Source: Exophiala sp. HKRS030 (lineage: Eukaryota; Ascomycota; Eurotiomycetes; Chaetothyriales; Herpotrichiellaceae). Taken from it: a stretch of 64,000 bases of DNA. The DNA lies in contig JAHWDD010000012.1 in NCBI GenBank assembly GCA_023897205.1, positions 1 to 64,000 of the forward strand. The letters are read 5' to 3'. Under the pieces are notes generated by a model. It made no database searches, was not told where the DNA came from, and saw only the letters and a program-made list of their open reading frames with translations. Shown here in pieces: positions 56,939 through 64,000 of the stretch (positions are counted from its first letter, which is position 1; each line of letters opens with the position of its first letter). A program made the position numbers and the translations under genes.

Positions 56939-59204
56939 TCAGTTGTTAAAGTTCCACATGTTGTCACCCATACCAACAGTCGTTCCCTCAAAATCAAAAA
57001 ATGGCATTCCCAGTCCTAACGCAGGGTCGCCGAAATCAAATGCAGCAGGGTCCAGGGCATTATAGTCGGGCACATCAGCCTGCCCGTTCGTCATAGCCTC
57101 TGCGTTTTCGTCCATCACTGGCTGACTTGGAGATATCACTGGTGGTTTCGACTGCGCCCCATTGACCTTTCGATTCTTAGGTCGAGCTGGACCTCCAAGT
57201 GTTTCGGCCATCTTCTCTAGGCCTTCTGCCATTCTGTGTATCAGGTGATCCTTTCCGACATCTGTCGATTTGAAATGCTGCGCCAGTGCATTTATGAGCC
57301 GTTGGAAACGAACAGTGTCCAAGAAGAGCTGCGCACTGAACTTTGTGGCGATCTTTAGCAGGAACATGCAAGCGAACGCGATCATGCCGTGGACATGATG
57401 AGGGACGTAAGCAATAGCTATTTGTGCGTCTTTGTCGTCCAGTAGCAAATTGATGATTGCTGTTGCAGCAGCAACTGCCGCCGACGCGTTTTCCAAGAAG
57501 TGTTCTGGGATAACAGCACCGCTGTCTGGCAGACCTCGAAGCACATACGATTGAAGGTACAACTTGGCCCAATGGTAGTGCATGATGGCGCCTTTATTGG
57601 GCCAATTGCCTATCCATTGACTTGGGTCTGTTTGATGATCAGTAACAGAAATGGTTGCCATGGAGTTGTGTCAACTTACTATGTCGAGAAAACCTGGCTA
57701 TCCAATCATCCAAGTCCCTCTCGAACCCAGCAATCTTAGTCAGTGCAGAGGCTGGCAGCACCGACCCTGTATCTTCCGGACCTAAAGTTTCGCGTATTTG
57801 ATTCATTAGATACATCAGGCAAATTTGACCGGCAATTCTACGATCAGCGTCGGTTGATAGTGAGCACGCCAGATACGCCTCCCATCCAGTAATGTAACTT
57901 TCGTTATCCCGCATGATCGATGATCGTCCGTAGAGGATGGAGAGATGGTGATCACAGATGTAGAGCAAGTAAAGCACTCTGATGCCGTCAATCGCCTCTT
58001 GAAGCTTCTCCTGATCCACCTTTTCAGGTGATTTGACAGATTCGGAAATTTCGTGGTAATATTGTCGAAGGTGAAATTCACTGGCGCGACGAATAGCATA
58101 TCCAGATAAAGTCCAGGAGATATCGCTTAACCAGTATGACCCCAGTACAAGTGCTCTCAAATATTCCATATCGATTTTCCTCTCGAACATAGCATTGGCA
58201 ACCAGCCTTCGGTACTCTTTATTACAGATGGCGTATAAATGCCCAAGTTTGGTGTCATGAAGAGCGGCAACTGACAGAACGCAGGCCGTCAAAGTGGGAG
58301 AGCGTCGCCGGAAGGAATCGAGGTCTTTGTAGTCAGGACAAATATGCCAGATATATGGGTCGAGCTTGCTGAGGTAGTAGTTGGCCAGATGCTCAGCATC
58401 TTCTTGCTTGATCAGACCTCGTGCAATGAAGTCAGTGTCACGCAGTTGCTTGCATATCCGCGACTGGTCTTCTGTGATGTTCTCGGTCGCGCGTAGAGAC
58501 CGCATGCCTGTAATCTGATAGAGCGATTCAATTGGTACATGGGATAGATTGTCTGCGACTGGCGTGACTTTTGGCGAGTTGTCGAGCGACTGATCCTCAT
58601 CATCTTGATCGTTGCCTTGATCTTCCTGGTCGAAGAAGATGGCAGGGTCTTGGGTCGAAACGAGCATCTGCGGCAAAGGGGACAGCTGCAGCGTTCGTAC
58701 TATCTCTTCCACGGCAGAGTACAGCGCAGTTACATCTTTGGTGACTGCAGACTTCCATTTGGAGTCTTCCGACATGAGGGTCTGCAAGCTCTTGTTCAAT
58801 CGACATGACAATCCTCGCTCCTTGCATCTCTGACACGGGGGATCGCCAATCATGATACATTTGATCTGTAAGGTAACGTGTCAGCTCCAGATTCAACACG
58901 AGCTATATCCAACTTCCACCTTTTGTTTGCGACAAGCTGCGCATGCTTTGACCTTTCTCGATATTCCTGGTAACTTGGAATCGGCCTGGGCGCCATTGGC
59001 GGAGTTGGTTCGTTGTGGTGCTTTGGGAGGGGCTTTGGCTATGAGAGGAGGCTCGTCAAAAGAGCTACGGCTCTTCTTTGGCGAGAGCGCCTGGCCTGGT
59101 GAGTTGTAGGACTGAGGCGACACCGAGGAGCCTGTCCGTTGCAAGTTGGTAATTGGGCCTCGCGGGGAAGGAAGATTGGCCTCTTGCCAACTCCGCTTCG
59201 ACAT
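56939..59204 (-). CDS. Zn2Cys6 fungal transcription factor
   Basis: Exons 58920-59204, 57680-58865 and 56939-57627 (introns 54 and 52 bp) give 719 aa. The zinc cluster, CAACRKQKIKC then C-x2-C and C, is completed across the first intron, as is common in fungal regulators. A Ser/Pro-rich N-terminus precedes it. The middle-homology region follows (LANYYLSKLDPYIWHICPDY, LGSYWLSDISWTLSGYAIRRASEFHL, DHHLSILYGRSSIMRD), matching the fungal-specific transcription factor domain. The acidic, aromatic C-terminus (FDFGDPALGLGMPFFDFEG) is a likely activation domain. It resembles activators of the nitrogen/carbon-catabolism type; the target is unknown. Confidence 0.92.
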
Positions 59205-59813
59205 GCTTTCGGATTGGTTTCGTACGCGATATTCGAGTCGTAGAGGCCTGTGGAGAAGATTGTGATCACGTATCACAACAGGAAAACTACTATTATTCCC
59301 AAGTCGACTCTTCAGTGCTCGATGCAGTCTGTAGGAATTCAGTGAGTCGAGAAAGCCTTAGATCAGACGAAGCGGAGAAGAGATTGATAGCGGAGAGGAT
59401 GGTGGATGCACGTACTGTACGAGTATTGGGCTGCTTTATTAGGCGGTTTTGGCTTAATAAGTAGTGCCTCCAATCGACTTGAGCGGTGCCTCTAGAGGGC
59501 CCCGATGTGTCCCCGTTAGGGGCTTAGATTCAGTCGACTGGGGTTGTCGAGGTTCTTTTTCCACGCCTTATTACGACTGTGAGCAGGGTCCATGGTACGA
59601 GATTCAAGACCGGACACAGTCCCTGGAGGGTCGCTCAACTCTCCGAAACCAATTACACGCCAGATAAATCTCTCATGATGTCGCACTGCATCTCGATGAC
59701 CAGAATCATTCATCCAATTCCAAGGTAAATACTCGTAAGGTAAAGGTACAGCGTGTGATTGGCATATGCTTTATGTACTGATTTCTGCTCTACTAATCTC
59801 TGCTATATGAGTA
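59205..59813. other. Intergenic, 0.6 kb
   Basis: 5' flank of the Zn2Cys6 gene and 3' flank of the second monooxygenase. No gene recognised. Confidence 0.55.
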
Positions 59814-61714
59814 TTATATCTGTACAAAGTCATCATCGAAATACCACACCGGATCCCCGTCTGGATCAACTTCAGTCTGCGTATATCCATTGCCCATGAA
59901 TGCATATCGATTGCCAGACATATAGGTAATGTTGTAGTCCTCCCACCGAACATTCTTTAGGATCTCGAAGAAATGCAAGCGACTCCCGGGATAGATTGCC
60001 GTTACTGGACCATGAGTTTTTCCGTTCTTGAACCAGCTTCGACAAGCTGATGACCACACCAATCGCTTCATCAATTCATGCGTGTGATTGTACAATTCCT
60101 TGATGGCTTCTCCTTTGGGTTCGATAGCCTTTATACGCTCGGTCTGAATCTTCTCAATAACTTGGAAGATATACCTGGTGTACCACTCTAATATCGGTAA
60201 TATACTCGAGTGCGAAGCCGGTCCATTAGGCCCTATCAAGAGGAACAGATTTGGGAAATTCTCTGCTGTGATGCCGAGATACCCAACTGGGAAGTCTCCA
60301 AATTGTTCGTGAATCTCAGCATTGTTCCGACCATAGACTTTGAAATGCGGCGTGAAAGAAGTGTCGAAGCCAGTTGCACAGATAACGACATCCACCTCGC
60401 GCTCCTCTCCGGACTCATCCACTATGCCAGTCTCGGTGAGACGGACTGCAGAGGACGGAATCACCTGGACATTGTCTGCTCTTAAGGATTGTAGATATCC
60501 TGACCCGGGAGTCATTCGCCGGCAGCCTAGAGCAAACGGAGGAATCATATGCTTGGTCAACTTTTCATCGTGCCCAAGCTGCTCGGCCATGATGTCTGCC
60601 ACCAGCTCTCGAGAGGCTTTCTGATCATTTGCTTTGAGATGCATCTATTCGTCGTCAGCAAGTCTGTCGAGACGCCGAGAAGGGCCTCGAGGACTTACCA
60701 GTGTGAAGCGTTTGTTGAGCTCGCCCTCAATGTCACGGCAGTATTGGGCATACTTGTCGGGATTTGCCTTCCATTCTTGTTTCTGCTCTTCGGAATCTAG
60801 GAATTCAGCCCTGAAGCTGAGTACAAGACTGGCTTACTTACATGTGAAATTGGTGCCCCCCGGGCCAGCATACTTTGCTCCAAAACCCGTCGTGATCCAG
60901 ACCGGAGATCTTAAAAAGGGATATAACTTTTTGACAGCTGAAGCAAATATAAGCAGTCGCATGAGCCGCAGTCTCCAGATCACTTACTTGGTTGAATTGA
61001 AGGTACGATCTGTACAGCAGATGAACCACCTCCTATGACGGCGACCTTCTTGTCCTTCAGGTCATAACTGCCATCCCATTGGGCAGAGTGCATCAACTTG
61101 CCTTTGAATGAGTCCAGGCCAGGTATATTCGGCCATTTCCACGAGTTAAGGACTCCGGATCCATTGACCAGAATATTGCAACTGTCTTCGAAGTGTGATC
61201 CATCCGCACCCACTATACTGAGTCTCCATAGACCTGCATCTTCGTCCCAAGTGGCCGACTCTACTGTCGTCTTGAATCGAACGTACTTCTCGAGGTCATA
61301 CCTGACTGCAACATCTTTCATATACTTCCAGATCTCTTCGGCCCCTGAATAGTACCGTGACCAGTTTGGATTCTTAGCCCAGGTAAATTGGTATGAAGGG
61401 CTTGGAATATCACAACTGCATCCGGGATATCTATTTTCGAGCCAAGTTCCACCAGGCTCGCTGTTCTTCTCGTATATCTGGAGCTCGACGTCCTTGAGAG
61501 CACGCTCGGCTTTGTAAGCAAATTGCAAACCTGTGGCACCCGCACCGACACAGATCACTCTGATCTTACGTCTTTCGTATAATAATTGCTCAGTGATGCG
61601 GTAGCCGTCAAAGTCTCGACCATTGTACCATTCGTTCTCGTGCGGAGCGTCTGATGGCACAATGACATCCTCCGTGGGCGCGGCAGAGATTAGTACTACT
61701 CGGTTGGTCGACAT
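59814..61714 (-). CDS. Baeyer-Villiger-type FAD monooxygenase (second)
   Basis: Four exons: 60988-61714, 60842-60937, 60699-60796, 59814-60644; introns 50, 45 and 54 bp; about 583 aa. GAGATG (57-62) binds FAD, GGGSSA (228-233) binds NADPH, and FKGKLMHSAQW (203-213) is the Baeyer-Villiger fingerprint. An N-terminal extension of about 50 residues (containing EWYNGRDFDGYRI) is typical of the fungal sterigmatocystin-StcW-like group. ATGFDTSF is present in the C-terminal half. Expected reaction: NADPH/O2-dependent conversion of a ketone to an ester or lactone. It differs in exon structure from the one at 29.8-32.1 kb, so they are not a recent duplication. Confidence 0.92.
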
Positions 61715-62947
61715 AGTGTATTAGAGGTGCCCTTCACGAGCACAAGTCTGTTCGGATTTGGTGAGGCCAGACATGCCTTCTTGGAAGGTCTAAAAGGAAT
61801 CGTTATCATCTCACAGTCTACTTCGTAAGCCGTTCAGATTCCTCGGTGAAGTTGAACCCCGCAGCATTAGCCGCACCAATGGGCCGTTTCTGATACTGAC
61901 CCGAGGTTGCTAAAGGAGATGCTCTTGGGTGCTGAGTCGAGACATAATATGGATGTTGAGAAAATGTATGAGTGAGTGACCATATGCCGGTCAGCTTAGA
62001 AAGCTTTCAGGCCAAAGGCTGCGGAGACATCGACTCAGACATTTTCACATTAGTTCCACTGACGTGATTGTACCTTCTTGAGGTAGCTTTGTCTCTGAGC
62101 CATCCAGTCGTGACTCCTGTGCTCTTTGCTTTTGACACGGCGTTCTTCCCTACCAGCACAGTTGGAAACCTCAGAACAATTGTTCATGAGGTTGAAGGAT
62201 GGAGAACAAGGACACTCTGATCCTAGAGCAGTCTAGCTTGTTGAGGGCCTGCTGCTTCACTCCGAACTACTCGTAAGGTTGCAGGCACGTCCTGAGATAT
62301 CTTCTTCGGAGTCACCAGCGTTCTCAATGCCATTACGTACTTCCCGCCGAACAGCCATTGAGTGAGTGCTGTTGATGTTTGACCTCCAGCTTGCCATCGA
62401 TGACTCCCAGTGTAAGGGGAAACTATTGAACTCACAGTTTTCGGAGCGATGACCGGCCCGCAAAATCCTCCGGTTTTCCGAACATTCATGGCATTACTGG
62501 AGCTCTTACTACACTGCTTATGCCATTTACTGCAGGGCAGCGCATTGATCAACCATGACCATGACTCGTTTAAAGAGAACTGATTCGTCGAGAAGGACTC
62601 TTTGCACACGACCAGCCGTTCAGCGCGTTGATGCCGGAACCCCATTGACCTCTACGTAAGCAGATCTGCGTTGGTGTTCCTCTCCTTCTCTCATGTGGAG
62701 TCTTTTTTGAGCGGGACCCCGATTTTCGAGGTCATGTACCCCGGAGCTTTCGCCTGGTCCAAGTCTATGGTTCATTTTGTGGAGAAATTATGAAATCAAA
62801 CCCAGGAAAATTTACCCAGGTACAGTCAAGGGCTGGCTGATGCTCTGATCCGACAGGAACGCAAGGTTGATCGTATCTTGTCTTACAACTGGACTGAAAA
62901 ATATACACATGTAGTGTTTGTCTCTATCATTGCAACCGCTTTCAACA
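61715..62947. other. 1.2-kb intergenic
   Basis: Upstream regions of two divergent genes (second monooxygenase, left; Zn2Cys6 gene, right). A 140-codon minus frame (62223-62645) has no recognised domain. No repeat seen. Confidence 0.5.
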
Positions 62948-64000
62948 ATGTCAGCTGCAGATAGTGCTGCTCACCAGGGCTTAACAGTCCCGAAAAGAGC
63001 CCGTGCTTGTGATTTTTGCAGGCTGAAGAAGATCCGCTGTATGATCACCTCCCTAAAACTCTCTACCTGACTGATGATGGGAAGGCATTGGTACACATCC
63101 CTGTGACAATTGTATAGAACACGGCGAGAGCTGCATTTTTTCAGAAAGGCAGCGGCGCAAAAAGAGGCGAACTCACCATGATCTGGCACGTCGACTTGCT
63201 GAATTCGAGAGTTTTCTTGATGCTGCACGGGAAGATCAAAATCTGGCCAGAATCTTTGTCCGGAACGATGCGCATCAACCCTTTGGATCTGAGCAGACTC
63301 AGGTGTCCAACGCCATAAATCGCGGACGACAAGACAGACCGCCTACCTCCAATTCCGAGACTAGGTTCAATGATATCTCGAATACCGTTCCGCTCGATCG
63401 AGGGCCCTCCCCTGTAGGGCTGCCAGTTCAGGAAGCCCAGCAACAACAATCTCGACCAAGCCCACGAGAATGGGAACGAATAGAAATTGCCTCACAAGCA
63501 TCACCAAAAGCCTCCAAATCCTCAACATTTCCATACACTCCTACCCAGCCCAGCACAAAAGACACTAGCGGGTACGAAACAGTAAAGGTATGTCATCAGT
63601 GGCGCCATTGATCCTACACTCTCCATACTAATCTCTCCGACAGACAGGAATCGAGTACTGGGGTAAGCTTCAAAAGATGTTCCGTTGTGTATCGTCGAAC
63701 TGACAGAGAGCAGGGCCAAGGACGAACATGGCTCTTTGCTCGAAACCTGGTATAGCCTGGGTAAAAGCGAGAGTTAGACAGCCAGACTTCGAGGCGATTG
63801 CCTCACAATTTGCCCTTGATCTTGCAAAACGACTGAAGATGGACAAGAGACCCTCAGCAGAGCGAAAACCGGAGCCGTCTCTTGACGTTGCGCTACAATT
63901 CTCGCGAGGTAAGACAGACTTACTTGGCAACTCTGTGCTATTTTTCTTACTGGACTGGCTGCAGCATACTTTGAAGAAGGCACACAGGCATCACTAGGCA
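62948..64000 (+). CDS. Zn2Cys6 transcription factor, 3' end beyond window
   Basis: Starts at the ATG at 62948 and runs off the end. The first exon ends inside the zinc cluster: CDFCRLKKIRC is completed across an intron (about 63032-63085) to give the pattern C-x2-C-x6-C-x5-C-x2-C-x6-C with PCDNCIEHGESC. A basic region, helix (LARRLAEFESFLDAA) and a Ser/Pro/Gln-rich linker follow. Later small introns are likely near 63588-63650, 63664-63713 and 63910-63963, with the last visible reading AYFEEGTQASLG. It is divergent from the second Baeyer-Villiger monooxygenase, so it may control it (inference). Confidence 0.8.

Noticed and set aside
62223..62645. 140-codon minus-strand frame
   Set aside because: No recognisable domain, irregular composition, no plausible exon partners.
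1..64000. tRNA, rRNA or transposon genes
   Set aside because: No cloverleaf-like B-box context, conserved rRNA stretch, transposase or reverse transcriptase motif was noticed by eye; tRNAscan-SE and a repeat search would be decisive.

Overview
The window reads as nuclear DNA of a filamentous ascomycete (Pezizomycotina). The evidence is short GT-AG introns of about 45-150 bp with CTGAC/CTAAC-like branch sites, several Zn2Cys6 regulators, a TRI12-type MFS pump, a sedolisin protease and single-copy eukaryotic housekeeping genes (RTF1, COQ7, NGG1/ADA3, FRG1, mitochondrial processing peptidase beta). A Eurotiomycetes/Chaetothyriales-like source is my guess from overall gene style only. No rRNA, tRNA, transposase, CRISPR or prokaryotic operon structure was recognised.

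Layout. 1-4.8 kb is gene-poor with microsatellites. 4.8-7.8 kb holds a Zn2Cys6 regulator divergent from an NmrA-like protein. 8-21.3 kb is mainly housekeeping: a UIM-containing protein, RTF1, COQ7, two small cysteine-motif proteins, FRG1, a membrane RING-H2 protein and NGG1/ADA3. 21.7-24.5 kb holds a zinc-cluster-like fragment, a lineage-specific protein kinase and an NTF2/SnoaL-like protein.

24.9-41.5 kb is the most unusual part. It is a contiguous set of metabolic genes without a polyketide, peptide or terpene synthase: TRI12-type MFS transporter, glyoxalase-fold (VOC) protein, Baeyer-Villiger-type FAD monooxygenase, an SCP2-PhyH fusion dioxygenase, a bZIP/DUF3425 regulator, an acyl-CoA ligase ending in the peroxisomal signal SKL, a classical SDR and a second PhyH dioxygenase. 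The regulator and ligase are divergent, and an 8-bp perfect inverted repeat lies between them. The enzyme set fits CoA activation, Fe(II)/2-oxoglutarate hydroxylation, alcohol oxidation and Baeyer-Villiger oxygen insertion on a hydrophobic acid or ketone, partly in peroxisomes. Whether it is catabolic or biosynthetic cannot be told from sequence.

43.4-50.6 kb holds a secreted sedolisin protease, an extended-SDR epimerase-like protein, a pfkB sugar kinase and a secreted SMP-30/gluconolactonase-like protein. 50.8-56.7 kb holds a RING protein with a histidine run, a medium-chain reductase, an 18-bp minisatellite and MPP-beta. 56.9-64 kb holds a Zn2Cys6 regulator, a second Baeyer-Villiger-type monooxygenase and the first part of another Zn2Cys6 regulator that runs off the end.

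Exon coordinates were worked out by hand from frame continuity and splice consensus; no transcript data or homology search was available.
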